Shown here: piece by piece, positions 20,958-33,881 of the stretch
How the letters are laid out: every line of letters starts with the position of its first letter
Position numbering within the stretch: position 1 is the first letter of the stretch
Origin: Raffaelea ambrosiae
Taxonomy: Eukaryota > Ascomycota > Sordariomycetes > Ophiostomatales > Ophiostomataceae
Length of the DNA stretch: 64,000 bases
Direction: 5' to 3'
Assembly: GCA_002778195.1 (NCBI GenBank)
Contig: PCDI01000006.1
Coordinates: 935,950 to 999,949, forward strand
Notes under the pieces: model-generated
Told to the model about the DNA's origin: nothing
Databases searched by the model: none
Seen by the model: only the letters and a program-made list of their open reading frames with translations
Program-made: the position numbers and the translations under genes

Positions 20958-22391
20958 ATGGATATGGCCGTGATGGACCCGTCGCCGTCGCGATGCGACG
21001 AACTGCGCGCCCCTGGCGTGCTCAACCTGATCGTGTCCATGTCTGTCTCCCCCCCTCCTCCTCGGTGGCCCAAAATAGGATCGCCGTCTTGTCATTTTGC
21101 CTGTTGTTTCGTTTGATTCTTGTGGACTCTCTTGTGTTCTTCCTCGGGGTCTCTGCCGCTCCGGCTATCTGCTGTTTCTGCTCCCCTGCTGCTCCCTGAT
21201 CCCGTTCCCAAGGCTAATCTCCTCAAACACGGTACTAGTGTCATCCTCGTCGGCATGCTCGTCTCCTATCTGCCCCAGCACTACCGCATCATTTCTCGGG
21301 GCACATCCGAAGGGATCTCCCCCTACTTTGTGCTGCTGGGCGTCACCTCTGCCACCTCTGGCTTTGCCAACATCCTCACTCTGCCGCAGTCGCGCCAAGA
21401 CGTCGCCTGCTGTACCGAGCTCGACACGTTCCACTGCATGGCTGGCCTTCTCGGCATTGCCCAGCTTGGCGTGCAGTGGATCTGCTTTGCTTTTATGTCA
21501 GTCATTCTCTGGAGGAGGAGGAGGAGGAGGAGGAGGAGGAGGCTGTTTCCAAAAACGGGTTTCTCTTGCTGACCCTGCGCGTTCAGCCTCGTGCTCTTCC
21601 TGGTGTTCTTCCGCTACGACAACGCCAACGTGCCCATTCCCGAGGAGGAGATCTGTGAAGAGCAGCCGCGCTGGCAGACGGCCGTCCTGGTCGCCTGTCT
21701 GAGTCTGCTGCATGGGCTCATCATCATTGTGGCAACCGCCATCTTTGCCACTGTTCTGCCGCAGGCCCTGTCCGGGTGGGCCAACGCCCTCGGTCTGATG
21801 GCCGCCCTGCTCGCTGCCGTCCAGTACCTGCCGCAGATCTACACCACCTACCACCTCAAGCACGCCGGCAGCCTGAGCATCCCGATGATGTGCATGCAGA
21901 CGCCTGGCGGCTTTCTGTTTGCCGGCAGCCTCTTTGCCCGGCTCGGCTGGGCCGGCTGGAGCTCGTGGGGCATCTTCTTGCTGACGGCCGTCATGCAGGG
22001 CAGCGTGCTGTGCATGTGCATCTACTACGAGCTCGCCCGGTTCCGGCAGCTGGACGACGATCTCGGCGACGACAGCAACGAGACCATCATCAACGGCATT
22101 GGTGCCACCAACTATGGCAATGGCGGCTCTGCCCCGGCCAAGAAGACCAAGTCGCGGCCGCTGTATCGCCGTGTTCTGTCGTACCGCTCGGCCCGTCTCG
22201 ACGACAGCACGCCCAGCCGGTACAGCGCCCATCCTGAGCACTACGGCAGCACTCCGGACGAGATCTCGGACATTATTGACCGCCAGGACAGCGACGCGGC
22301 CACAGAAACACAGCCCCTCCTGCGGCCGGGAGGCATTGGCAACCCGCAAAGGGGCGGCTACGACACACCCCAGCGCTCATCTACAAGATAG
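20958..22391 (+). CDS. PQ-loop repeat membrane protein (SLC66/cystinosin-Ypq type)
   Basis: Exons 20958-21040, 21239-21496 and 21587-22391 encode 381 residues. The first intron joins LNLIVSI to VILVGMLVSYLPQ, giving an unbroken first helix; a nearer acceptor would break the frame or the helix. Two PQ motifs are seen, SYLPQHYR (about residues 37-44) and QYLPQIYTTY (about 195), in a seven-helix pattern, with a conserved SEGISPYFVLLG and a Cys-rich DVACCTEL loop. The family moves amino acids or other solutes across vacuolar/lysosomal membranes. The hydrophilic C-terminal tail (about 90 residues) ends in DTPQRSSTR and could be a sorting region. Intron 2 contains a GGA repeat. Confidence 0.88.
21511..21542 (+). 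repeat. GGA microsatellite within PQ-loop intron 2
   Basis: About ten GGA units lie near the 5' end of a 90-nt intron. Confidence 0.85.
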
Positions 22392-24605
22392 ATCACTACG
22401 GTCTGCGCGACACGTCATCTGTCGAGAGACAGGCGCTCTCATTCATGCTGCGTTTTTTTCTCTAATTTTTTTTTTATATTTGTTTTTCAATTCTTGCAAG
22501 GTTATTCTTGCGGTGATTCTTATTCATCTTTTTTCATCCTTTTTTCATCCTCTTTTCATCTTTTACTTCTTGTATATGTATTTGCACAACACAGGCGTTC
22601 ACATAAGCTGGGTCATGGGTTCGGAATCTGTTTAGAGCCTCATTATATGGCAGGCGTGCAAAGACTGTCCACGTCTATTTTTTTTTTGCATCCTATGTCT
22701 GTTCTCTTCGCCAACGTACTTTGGCCCCAATCTATGCACCAACCATTACACATCACTTTGCCCAGTCTTCCCAGTCTGTTCTTCATGCTCCACAGCCTGA
22801 TCTGCCTGCCGCAGTTTCGGGATGTCGTATTTCATGTTCAGGGGTGTGCCCGGTCTGATCTGTGTCCGAGCGTGCTTTTCAGATCCAGGCCACAATATGT
22901 GTCAAATGCGTCCTGCGCGTCAGCTTTGGCAGCACGCGCACCCAACATGCCATGGCACTGGGAGCCCTACCCTGCTCAGACGAACAAAATGCATGCGCGA
23001 ATCTCGTCCTAGAAACCCCAGCCCTGCTGGGTCTATCCATGCAATTGTGGGGGATGCGCTTCTGTCGTATTGTTCTTCTGCTTGTCTTCTCGTCCTTCCT
23101 CGTACCCATGCTGACGCCGTCTTGGTCTTGCTGGGAAAGACCACGGAGATGGCTAGTTGCGGGCACTTCTCTCTTTCGACAATTGCTGATGATGAATTGC
23201 ATCTTTACTGTTTGCTGTCTGAGCGGCCACAACTGCTTGTTTCGTTTTGGACATCAACACCCCAAGCGAAGATGCTGAATGAGCACCGCGAAATCGGGAA
23301 ATCTCTATTTATCCAAATCTTCCTTCCCCATCGAATCGGCCGCCGCCTTTAAACTTTCTGTTTATCCCATGGACAGACGAAACTTGGGTGCCTGATTTCT
23401 CCGAATTGCTCAGCTCTCCGACTTTGTGTTGCTTTCCCACATCCGATGCAACGTTTGCGTCTTTGATCGTGGCCACTTTGGCCCACCGTACACAGCACTG
23501 GCATCGCAATTGTATCACGCCTTCGGGACGGGATGGAGCATGCTGGACGGACTTGCCAGATAGGCTGTCGGCCATTGCCAGCAACAGGCGAAGCCAAGAC
23601 ATGATGATCGGCCATCTGGAACGCCACATAGCTTTGTCGCTGCCGTCTCATGTTTTGTCTTTTACCCGCCACATGATCGCCGCCGGGCTTTTCTTCTGTC
23701 TGAGTTTATGCTGAGCTCAGGTGGTTTCTCGACCCCACAAGAGCAGAGACCGACGGCAGATCTAGACAATGCAAGTCTCTTTCCTTTGGTCAGCCATCTG
23801 CTTTTGGAATGGCCTCTGCCCTTGGTTGGCATGCCGAAGATGTGCGGCCACGCCAATGCAATCTGCCTCATCTCAATACGAGACGCACACTGTCATGTTT
23901 GTTACTCTTCTTTCTCGTCAGCTTAGGATCGCTCGGCATCCATGGCTCGCCGCAAGCGATATGGCCATCTGCTTGTTGTATCAACGGTTGATGCTGCAGC
24001 CTGTCGCACGACTGCTCTGCCACTGTGTCGGAATCCGCATCATGCTTTTGTCTTTCTTTTCTCTGCCGTCCATGTCGTCCTCGCAAAGAAACCCTTTTTG
24101 ACCAAGAATTATGATCGCCCGTACGGCGATGGGTGTTGCAAGAAAGCCGCCTGCTGCCCACCATCTCGTCCCTTTTCTGGCAGGAGTTGTTTCGTCTTGC
24201 TCCAGGCAATGGTTTTGTTCCTGTTTGGACTCTTTGGACTGTTTGAACTGTTTTGTTCCCGTTTGTTCCCTTTTGTTCACAGTCCTCCCTCTTGTATTTC
24301 TCCTGCTTCTGTTGGCTCTCTTTTCCTCATTTCTCCCATTCAGACTCCCTTGACGCGATTCCTTCGTTCCGTCCTTCATTTGAACATACAATTTTGTAAT
24401 TTGTTTTGCGCCATGTCACTCGCTTCAACTTCATCCACTGCAGGCAGTCTTTGTTCATAACGGTTCGGCATTTCACTTCATCGACTAATTTCACACTCCT
24501 TGCGCTCTCTTTTCAGTCGTCAAAGTTTCTCCATCTCGAGCCCGCCCGGGGCAACCGTTGAACCGAGAATATCATTGATTTATTCGCCTTCCCCTCATAG
24601 CGAAT
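22392..24605. other. Gene-free stretch, 2.2 kb, upstream of the PAN-domain gene
   Basis: No supported gene. Open frames up to 176 codons (22822-23352) lack motifs and show no coding-type third-position GC. The final 1 kb is pyrimidine-rich with many short ATG frames, and could be a long transcribed leader of the next gene. Confidence 0.4.
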
Positions 24606-26541
24606 ATGCGTCTTCCACTCGTTTACGGACGCAGCGGGCAGCTCGTCTATCGACAAGACCCTGCAGCGGCAGCTCCGACCGCCGCTGCTGACGTCTCTGC
24701 CGATGCGTCGTTTTCCGCCGACGCTGGTGATGACGATGGCCCAGGCGGACGGGGCAAAGGCAAAGGAAAAGGCAAGGGGGGTGATGGCCCCGGAAGCGGT
24801 CGCGGTCGTGGAGGAGGTGGCGGCGGTGATGCGCCAAGAGGCGGAGGTGGTAATCCGCCTTCGGCGCCAACACAGGCTCCGGCCCCAACAGCACCGGCTC
24901 CGGTTCCGACACCACCAGCCCCCGCTCCCATCAATGGCAGTCCGTGCCCACAGGGCAATGGCACGGCTATAGGCAGCATCCAGCAGTTTACCATCCTCTG
25001 CGGCTCAGACATTGGCGGGTCCGTCATCAACTCGACAACGTTCCCCTCCACCCTGGGCCAGTGCGCCGATGCCTGCGCCTCCTTCCATCCCAAGTGCGAG
25101 GGCGCGTCTTTTGACGGCACCACGTGCACGCTCAAGGCCGGCCTGGCGTCAGGCTCGCAGACCACGCCGTCGACGACCCTGGATGCGGTTGTTGGTCAGT
25201 TCCCGCAGGCGTCATCCAACTGTGCCACCTTGGGCTCGTCGGCGGCCCAGGGCAGCATGAACTTTAATCTGTTCTGCAACAACATCATCGCCGGCGACGA
25301 CATGACGCAGTTGTTTAGCGCCTCATTTGAGGACTGCATGTCCCAATGCTCCACGACTCCCGGCTGCGGTGGTGTTTCCTATGATGCCACCTTTTCCCAG
25401 GGATTCAAAAACTGCTACATGAAAACCGCAGGCCCGTCGGCTCCCATTGCCGACACAGGTATTGATTCGGCCGTTGTGGGCGCCGCAGCCGCTCCGGATC
25501 CGCCACCGGCACCAGCGCCTGTGCCCATCAGCAGCAGCAGCACGGCCGGTAAGTGATCTCCTCCCGTGGTGGATGACACGTATATGTTGGTTTCTGCCGG
25601 GGCTTAACTCTGACCCCAAAAAAAAAAAAGAAACCGCACCTGCTCCTGCTCCTACATCAATCACTCCGTCCGCCGAGACCACCGCTTCAGCCGTCCCGGC
25701 CACCACCAGCACCACCGGTGGCTCCTTCTCTACGCCGTCCACGGTTATGCCGACAGGCGTCACCACGCAAACCATTGTCTCCGTGGTCACGTCGGTCAGC
25801 GACTCGGTCAGCCAGACAATAGCCACGACAGAACTGATCACGGTGACCATGGCCAGTACCACGGGCGGCGAGGGCGGTGCCACTCTCACATCGCTGGACC
25901 CTGCAACGTCAACAAGCAATGGCGCAGAGACTTTGTCGCCCTCATCTTCCGCAGCAGCCGATGGTGGCGCGGCCTCCAACAGCCGCGCGTGGATCGCCGC
26001 ACCCGTTGTCGGCTCCGTGGCCGCCGTCATGGTGGTCGCTGTCATGTTTTTCCTGTGGGGACGCCGGCGGCGTGGAAGTGGCAGGACTCACAGCAGTCGA
26101 GGAAACAGTGCCACCTCCTCACCCGTGTCCCCTTCGTTTCTGAGCCGGCTCCCCTTCGGACTGGGCACGACTTTCCGCAGCCTGGGATCGTCGTCGTCGT
26201 CGTCTTCGACCGCACGTGGTGGGCTGCGGTCGCCGTTTGCCAAGACACAGCTTCCGTTTGGAAACTATTGGCGTGCGGGTGTGGGCAGTCGTGGCGGCGG
26301 CGATGGTGGCCCCGCGACAAGTAGCAGCCGCGGCGGAGGAGGAGCCCGATCACGTCATGCAGCGGACGAGGAAGCCGGCCGGATACGATCAAGTGAACAC
26401 GGGGGGTCCGGACAGCCGTCCATGAGGGAATCCACGCCTCAGTATGAGGTAAAAGGTGGCAAGATGGCACTTCGAGAGGATACAGGTGGGCCCTCGCGAG
26501 GGGGGGCGTTGGATGGTATTCCTGGGTTTCTAAGGGAGTAG
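24606..26541 (+). CDS. PAN/Apple-domain single-pass membrane protein, WSC-sensor-like layout
   Basis: Exons 24606-25548 and 25631-26541 encode 617 residues. A Gly/Lys/Pro-rich disordered start leads to two cysteine-rich modules: about residues 137-180 (LCGSDIGG, CADACASF, CEGASFDG, CTLK) and about 218-275 (FCNNIIAG, CMSQCSTTPGCGGVSYD, NCYMK). Both resemble PAN_4/Apple folds, which bind carbohydrate or protein. A Ser/Thr-rich stalk follows, then one membrane helix at about 434-456 (VVGSVAAVMVVAVMFFLW) and a basic cytoplasmic tail. This is the build of cell-wall sensors. No signal peptide is visible after ATG 24606, so an upstream exon may be missing. The intron acceptor is preceded by A's rather than pyrimidines. 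Confidence 0.75.
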
Positions 26542-29277
26542 GATAGAGATGAATAGGTAGAAGTGAAGTGCCTTGCAAAGGTGCACACGGGTGATCTTAT
26601 GTGCATATATAACAAACATATAAAGGAGGATATACTGGTTTCTTCTTTTTGGGGTTTTTTATTAGCCTGGTGCAGAGTATCTCGGTAGCAGCAGCATCTG
26701 TATCTTCTCCGTATATCGGAACGCACTCGGTCTCCATCGTGACAGTTATTAGGGAACGCTCAGATTAACCGAGCTTGAGCTTGACACAGCAGCTTATGCT
26801 TTCAGAGATGTACGTTGTATTGAAAGTTTTGTTTGAGCTCACGCGTTCTGACTTTCCCATTTGAGGGCGTCTGATCGCTTTTCTCTTCTTCCTGCCGATT
26901 CTCGGGTTGTCTTCAATTTCGATGGACCGCAAGGGCATCTTGGTAAAGGCGGAGAGCTTACAGGCCGCCTTGTTACTGAAATCGTCCGTGAAAACGGGTT
27001 CTCGACGTTCATTTGATGCCTTCTTTGCGCGCGAAGATTTTGGCCCAGGCCAGATTCACGACAAGACTTTTGCCGCTACGGATGATGTGATCGCTGTCTC
27101 GTTTGGCGGTGCTCTTTCCAGCACATACATCAGCACTGCCCGCCAGTCTATTCCTTCCAGCTTTGCACTGGGAAGTGAGCAGTGCTTGAACCAATGTGGG
27201 ATACAATGGGAGGGCGCCAGGACGGTGCATCGGCTGCGAAGTGGAACAGCGCAAAGTAGTAAATTTAAGCGTTGGTCCGTGCATAGACCTGTCCGCAACC
27301 CACCCAAAAATCACGTAATATACGGTTGAGGATTCGAAGCGTTTCTGCAACTGCAGACCAACCATCAGTCAGTGCGGGACGACGGGACATTGCGCGCCGA
27401 GCAGCCTGTCAGCGCATTTTGACTTTGCGCTAGTGGAATGGTAGTTGGGTGAAAACAAATATGTAGTTGCAGCTCGAGTAGTTGGTCAAAGGAAGGGGAC
27501 GACGGCGTTCTTGGGGCCCATGATTCACATGTCCTCGATTGCATCGGTAGAGGTCTTCTTCACGGACACCTGTCGAACTCACTCTTACGAGTCTGAGTAC
27601 TGCTAGACTGTCCCGGATGTTAGATGTTCAATGAGAGACGCCCACTCTTTTGAACATTTTCATGTAAATAATTTGGCCAATAGAGCATTCACCTCGTTGA
27701 TAAGTGTTGGATTTTGATACGTGTTGTGTATTCAGTTCTGCAGCCCAAGATTGGAAACGGCCACCTTGGGAATGGCCGTACTTGTGAAACTGGAGGATGC
27801 TGCCGGAAGTGCCAAAGGTTTAGTGTATTATGTGGTATGGCCGCAGGACAGCAGACTTGGAAAACCACAGGCGCCTTCCTTGGGCTCCTTGATTTATGTC
27901 TGGCCAACAGTTCTACGCCGGTTAAGCAACTAGTTGATTGGCTCATCGAACAGTTTTGTTTTCAAGGGGGGTCTTTTACCGCCCGCTTTCTGCGAGTCTG
28001 GGTTCTTTCCTAGCAACGACAATGAGTGCCCCAAGCAGAGCGCCGTAAGCAGGTGGTTCTTAAAGAAGAAGGTCGTAGCAAAACACCGTATATTTTGTTT
28101 GTAAATTGTGTATGTTCGAAAAAGGAGAACAAAGATCGTGATCATTGAGATGCTAAACGCGGCCTTCGAAACGCGTGTTTCGTGATCTTTCTCTCGTTCG
28201 TGTTGTGCCTACAAATTCCAAAAACGTGTGGTATAATTATAGAAAGAAACGATACATAATTCGGTGCCTTTTTTTCTAGCAAACACGACAACGTCAATAC
28301 TTTGGGCTTGCGACTTTCCTCGTCGAGCAGTCCTCCCCCCATACAAGCATTCACCAGCAGGCACTTGGCCTCCACGGGCGGACCAAAGTAGCCCTGCACA
28401 ACCCGCATCAAAACCCAGAACAAGTTTGCCATCCCACCTTTGTCAGCGTCTAAGCCAGGAGCCATGGCAGGTCGTCCCGGCGCATAAAGACGAACTGAAA
28501 AAGTGAGAACATGAGGGGATGCGTCTAGTGTACTACCCAACGGCTGGCGCAGACGATGCCCGGTACACACCGCACGGAGCCGGGCATCGAGGCACAGACA
28601 AAGGCAGAAACGCACTGGGTCACGTCAGACAGGCGCGGCGACCAGAAACACGACACATACGCATACGCGAGTTTTTCAGTGCAAATACACGGAATATATT
28701 CGGCTCCTAACAAGAACACACCATGTACTCGTACTCTGCGCTGAAATCACACCCATGCAAGCGGCGACACCGGTCGACGCCGGCCCGGCCACGCGGCCGC
28801 TTATCAATGGCCCGGGGATAGACATGGCTGGTGATTTATGGGGCGTCAGGTGAGCTTGGGAGAAGATTCGGCCATGGCATCTCCATCTCCAGTATTTCCG
28901 AGCTGATAGGAGTGGTAGTGAACCATCCTTACTGTTGACGAATCACACATAGGGTGTAGATTTCCAAGTGTCGTACATAGCTTTATGCGTCAACAAACAG
29001 CTCATGGAATAGACAATCGCGAGAAAATAGCTTCTGCAAAGACGAATGCCTATTTGGAAGAGGTAGTCCATGGTGTCTACTGATAAACTAGAGCTATTAA
29101 AGTCTCGCATTTGTATGGATTCTGGGTCATCAATATTACACTATTATAAACTAGTGTAGAAATCGAAACACCCCTTATCGGCAATGCCGACATCATGCTA
29201 CATATCGCACCGGCCGACAGCTGTTCCAGGCACTGCCTACACCCGTCTCCTCACCCATTTCCGCAGGCTGGAACACC
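26542..29277. other. Gene-free stretch, 2.7 kb
   Basis: No supported gene. Frames such as 26907-27329 (140 codons) have no recognised motif and average codon use. Base composition is less GC-rich than the flanking genes, especially at 27400-28300 and 28930-29170. No terminal repeats or transposase remnants were seen. A CCCCTTATC sequence lies near 29172, just before the hydantoinase gene. Confidence 0.4.
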
Positions 29278-32200
29278 ATGGCAGCCATGTATCGCATCGG
29301 CGTGGACGTGGGCGGCACCAATACCGATGCCGCCATCCTGGACATCACGGCGCTCGAGACGCCCGGCCGCGGCGTCCTGGCCTCGCACAAGACGGCCACC
29401 ACGCCGGATGTCACGAGCGGCATTGCCAATGCCATCGACGCCGTGCTGGAGGCATGCCAGGCCGTCGTCGCCCCGGACGTGCGGTCGCGCGTCCTCAGCG
29501 TCACCATTGGCACCACACACTTTGTCAACGCGCTCGTCGAGGCCGATGCGCGGCGCCTGAGCCGCGTGGCTGTGGTGCGCCTCTGCGGCCCCTTTACGCG
29601 CCAGATCCCGCCCTTCTCCGACTTCCCCGTCGGCCTCCGCCGCATCATGGACGGCGGCGCGCACTACCTGGACGGCGGCCTGGAGATCGACGGCCGCGAG
29701 ATCGCACCCCTGGACCCGGCGCAGATCGCCGCGACGGTCCGCGCGATCCAGGCCGCAGGCGTCCGTGCCGTCGCACTCGTCGGCGTCTTCTCGCCGCTGG
29801 ACCACCAGGGCCGGCACGAGGAGGCATGTCGACGCCAGATGCGGGCGCTGGACCCGGCCCTCGACATTGTCTGCAGCCACGGCGTGGGCCCGCCGGGCCT
29901 GCTGGAGCGAGAGAACGCCACCATTCTGAACGCGGCCATCCTGGCCACCGCGCGCAAGACCATCGGCGGCTTCAAGGCGGCCATGCGCCGCCTGCAGCTG
30001 GGCTGTCCCCTGTTTCTCTCGCAGAACGACGGCACCCTCATCGAAGCCGACGCGGCCGCAGAATACCCCATCCGGACCTTTGCCAGCGGGCCGACGAACA
30101 GCATGACGGGCGCCGCCTTTTTGGCGGGCTTGGACAAGCCTCGGACGATGACGAGCGACGGCGGAGGAGGCGGAGCAGCCGGAGAAGCCGGAGAGCCGCC
30201 CGGAACCGAGGAGGAGCAAAAGGCGCAGGACCACGACCCGCCGCACCAGGTGCTCGTGGTCGACATTGGCGGCACCACGACCGACGTGTGCGCGCTGCTG
30301 CCCTCGGGCTTCCCGCGCCAGGCCCCCTACTTTGTCGAGATGGGCGGCGTGCGAACGGCCTTCTCCATGCCCGAGGTCCGGTCCATTGGTCTCGGCGGCG
30401 GCAGCAAGATCGCCACGGACGCCGCGGGTGGTTGCACCGCCGTGGGGCCCGACTCGGTGGGCCACCACCTGACCGAGCAAGCTCGCGTCTTTGGCGGCCC
30501 GACGCTGACGGCCAGCGACATCGTGGTGGCCGCGGGCCAAGCGCAGCTGGGCGATCCGGCCAAGGTGGCGGACCTGCCGGCGGCCACCGTCGAGGCGGCG
30601 CGCCGCACGATCAAGGCGATGCTCGAGGCGGTCGTCGAGCAGATGAAGGTGTCCGCGGCGCCCGTCCATGTGCTGCTGGTCGGCGGCGGGTCGATGCTCG
30701 TCACCGGCGACCTCGACAATGTCGCCCAATGCACGCGGCCGGTCCACCACGGCGCGGCCAACGCGGTCGGCGCGGCGATTGCCAAGGTGGCGGGGGAGGT
30801 GGACACCATTGCGATCCTGGACGGCCAGGACGAGGCGGCCGTGGTGGCGGCGGCCTCCGACAAGGCGATCCGGGCGGCCGTGGCCGCCGGTGCCGCCGAG
30901 GACGACGTCAAGATTGTGGCCGTGGACAAGATCCCCCTGCAGTACACCCACAACCGAGCGACGCGGATCATCATCAAGGCCGTGGGACGCCTGGCTGTGC
31001 CCGCGACCTTGGAGGCGGCAACGGCGACGGCGACGGCGACGGCGACGGCCTCCACCGCTCTTCCCAGCCGGACCGGCACGGCGGCCGCGGCCGCGGCCGC
31101 GGACACCGACGAGACGGAGGCCGAGGCGGACATCGCCAAGCGGCACGTACCCGATGCGGCCGAGCCGACCACCAAGCCGTCGCGCCGGGTCGACCTCGAC
31201 ACCTACCGGCCCGATGTGCGCAACGGCACGTGGTACCTCTCCGAGGTCGATCTGGAGATGATTGCCACGGGCACCGGCGTGCTGGGCACCGGCGGCGGCG
31301 GCCCTTCCTACCACGAGCTGCTCCACGGACTGCAGATCCTGCGCAGCGGGGGACAGGGCAAGATGCGCGTCGTGTCGCCCCAGTCTCTGACCGACGCGGG
31401 CCTGGTCTGCTTCGGGTCCTGGTACGGGGCGCCGAGCGTCATCAACGAGCGCGTCGGCTCGGGCGGCGAGATCCGCACGGGCATCGACACACTGAAAACG
31501 ACGCTGCACATGGATGCTTTCCAGGCCGTCCTGACAGACGAGATGTGAGTTCCTGCGAGCATGCCCCTGCAAAACACGTCCCGCACAGGCCGCTGACAGA
31601 CCGACCCTCCCCCCCACCCCTCAGCGGCGGCGCCAACGGCATGAGTGCCTTTCCCACCGGCGTGCACTACGACATTCCCGTCGTGGACGGCGACGCCATG
31701 GGCCGCGCATACCCCACAATGTACCACGGTAAGCCCCGAAGCGGATCCTCCACGCCGCTGTCGCGCCCACTAACACGGGGACCAAGCCATCCCGTATGTG
31801 TACGGCCAACCGATCACGCCCTGTGCTCTGGCCGATGCCCAGGGGAATGTGTCTGTCATCATGGTAGGTCTCGCGTCGGTGCTGTGTGCCTGTCTGTCCG
31901 TAGGTCGCCGTGTCTTGTGTCTCTGTGCAGTATGGCTCACCACCCACCCTCGCAGCATGCGGACTCGCCGATGCGCGTCGAGCGGCTGCTCCGGACCGCC
32001 GCCGTCGAGCTGGGCCTCGGCTGCGCCGTCTGCGCCAAGCCTCTCCCCGGAGACGTGGTCAAGCAGTATGTGGTGCCGCACACCATCTCGCAGGCCTGGT
32101 ATCTCGGCCGCGCCGTCCACCTGGCCCGGCGGTCCAAGACGAGCCTGACGGACGCCATTGTGAGTTTTTCGGGCCACCTGCGTTCCCGCTTGTTGATCCA

Positions 32201-32779
32201 GCCTTGCCTTCGCTTGCTGACATGTGGATGGTTTTTTTTTTCTTTGCGTGTGTTGTTGCCCGACGACAGTTTGCCGCGACCGCCGGGAAACTCTTATTTG
32301 CGGGCAAAGTCGTGGATGTCCGCCGGGACGTCAGCGGCGGCTATACCATGGGTCGCCTGCTCCTGGCACCACTCGAACAGGACGAACAGGACGGCCCGAC
32401 GGGACCGGACCAGGTGGAGGCGGCCGCAGCCGCCCCTGCCCGCGATGGCGCGCGGTACATGACCATACCCTTCCAGAACGAATATCTCTATGCGGCATGG
32501 GCCGATGCTGCCGGCCACGAGACGGGCGAGCTCGTGTGCACCGTGCCCGACCTGATCTCGATCCTCGGCCAGGACGGCGAAGCCATCGGGTCGCAGGACC
32601 TGCGCTACGGGCTGCGCGTCCGCGTCATCGGCCTCCCGTCGCACCCGCTGTGGAAAACGGACAAGGGTCTGGCCGTGGGCGGCCCGGCAGGCTTTGGTCT
32701 GGACATTCCGTTCACGGGCGTGGGGGAGTACCGCCCCCCCAAAAGCGTGATTGAAGAGTTTGCGTCAGAGAAACGGTAG
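29278..32779 (+). CDS. Hydantoinase/oxoprolinase fused to a DUF917 domain
   Basis: Five exons (29278-31544, 31625-31728, 31787-31863, 31956-32159, 32270-32779) encode 1053 residues with all phases matching. The N-terminal hydantoinase/oxoprolinase region has YRIGVDVGGTNTDAAILD. The HyuA-type ATPase core has LVVDIGGTTTDVCALLP, SQNDGTLI and FASGPTNSM. After a low-complexity Thr/Ala linker (31017-31130), the C-terminal DUF917 half begins at DLEMIATGTGVLGTGGGGPS. Relatives hydrolyse cyclic amides such as hydantoins or 5-oxoproline with ATP; the role of DUF917 is unclear. All four introns lie in the DUF917 half. It converges with an SDR gene 178 bp downstream, near a Zn2Cys6 regulator. Confidence 0.88.
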
Positions 32780-32957
32780 ACGGCCTATGCTTTTCGATGG
32801 GATGCCATCGTATCGAATCAGCTATAGAAATTGCATTACAATGAAGCTCCACATCGTATTTCTCCCGGCTGTCCGCTCCTCCTTCGTACTCCTGTATAAC
32901 AGAGAATTCGTCTTGTCTATAGAGAGAGAGAGAATCTTTTTTTTTTGGCCTCGTCGT
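32780..32957. other. Convergent 3' ends, hydantoinase and SDR genes
   Basis: Only 178 bp separates the two stop codons. It includes an AG repeat and a T run (32922-32946). The 3' UTRs very probably overlap. Confidence 0.5.
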
Positions 32958-33881
32958 TTATGAAGAAGCTTGTTGCTTCTTGTGCTCCGCAGCCAGCGTT
33001 TTGGAAACCGGTTTCATGTTCTCGACCATCATGTCCTGCACGGTGAGCAAGGAACGGGGAATCTACAAAGGACGGGGAAAACGTACAACAACCCGTTGTG
33101 GAAACAGCCACAGCATCGACCGCACCATGCCCACACCGCCGCCTACCCAGATCTTGCCGCTGTCGCCCGCCTCGACGTGCCGCAGCACTGCCTGGGCGAG
33201 CTGGGCCGCCGTCATCTGGTACTGGTCGGCATTGGGTGGCGTGCGGTCCATGACGTTCTGGACGGACGCGTACGGCGAGCGCGCGGGCAGCGGCCGGCTG
33301 CTGGCATGGTCCAGGAACTTTGTGGCGATGCCGCCCACCAGCAGGGTCAGCACGCGGACGCCGAGCGGCGCGAGCTCGAGACGCCAGGTCTCGCTGCCGG
33401 CGATGAGGGCTGCCTTGGACGCATTGTACGTGCTCGTAAACGTAAACGGAACGAGACCGGCCACCGACGACAGGTTGACCACGCAGCCTTCGTCTCGGAT
33501 CAGCATCCGGCCAAACGCCTGCAGCATCGCCAGGGGGCCCAAGTAGTTGAGGTCGAACAGCGCCTTGGCCTCGGCCAGCGGGACATCCAAGGCCGGCATG
33601 GTCAGGCCCTGGCCGGCATTGTTGATGAGGACGTCCAAGCGGCCGCCCGTTTTCTGGGCCACCTGGGCGGCGGCCGCCTGGATGGCGGCCTCGGACGTCA
33701 CGTCGAGGGCCAGCACCATGGCGTGGGGGGCGTCGTGCAGCTTCTGGGGCACTTTGCTGGGGGTGCGGGCGGTGGCGACGACAAAATAGCGGCCGGTGTC
33801 GAGGAAGGCCTCGGCGAGGGCGGCGCCGGCGCCACCGGCGGAGCAGCCGGTGATGATGACGGATTTCTTGGGCGAGGCCAT
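32958..33881 (-). CDS. Short-chain dehydrogenase/reductase, Ayr1-like
   Basis: Minus-strand exons 33881-33087 and 33035-32958 encode 290 residues. The 51-nt intron (GTACGT..GTGCAG) is short but in phase and adds 25 residues ending in QQASS. The Rossmann motif is TGCSAGGAG (residues 11-19), with NNAG at 87-90, catalytic Ser138, and Tyr152/Lys156 in STYNASKAAL. The pattern around DLNYLGPLAMLQAF and WRLELAPLGVRVLTLLVGGIATKF is that of Ayr1, the NADPH-dependent 1-acyldihydroxyacetone-phosphate reductase of lipid droplets and ER. Several fungal relatives act on other ketones, so the substrate is not certain. Its promoter is shared with the divergent Zn2Cys6 gene. Confidence 0.87.

Noticed and set aside
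22392..24605. Several 100-176 codon frames as hypothetical genes
   Set aside because: Overlapping frames on both strands, no motifs, no coding-type third-base bias, no convincing introns.
26542..29277. Degenerate transposon (RIP-like) remnant
   Set aside because: Somewhat less GC-rich, but no terminal repeats, no strong TpA excess by eye and no transposase-like translation.
29251..31617. 788-codon open frame antisense to the hydantoinase gene
   Set aside because: Shadow of GC-rich third positions in the sense gene. The translation is Arg/Gly/Ala/Val-rich with no motif, while the sense frame has clear domains and introns.
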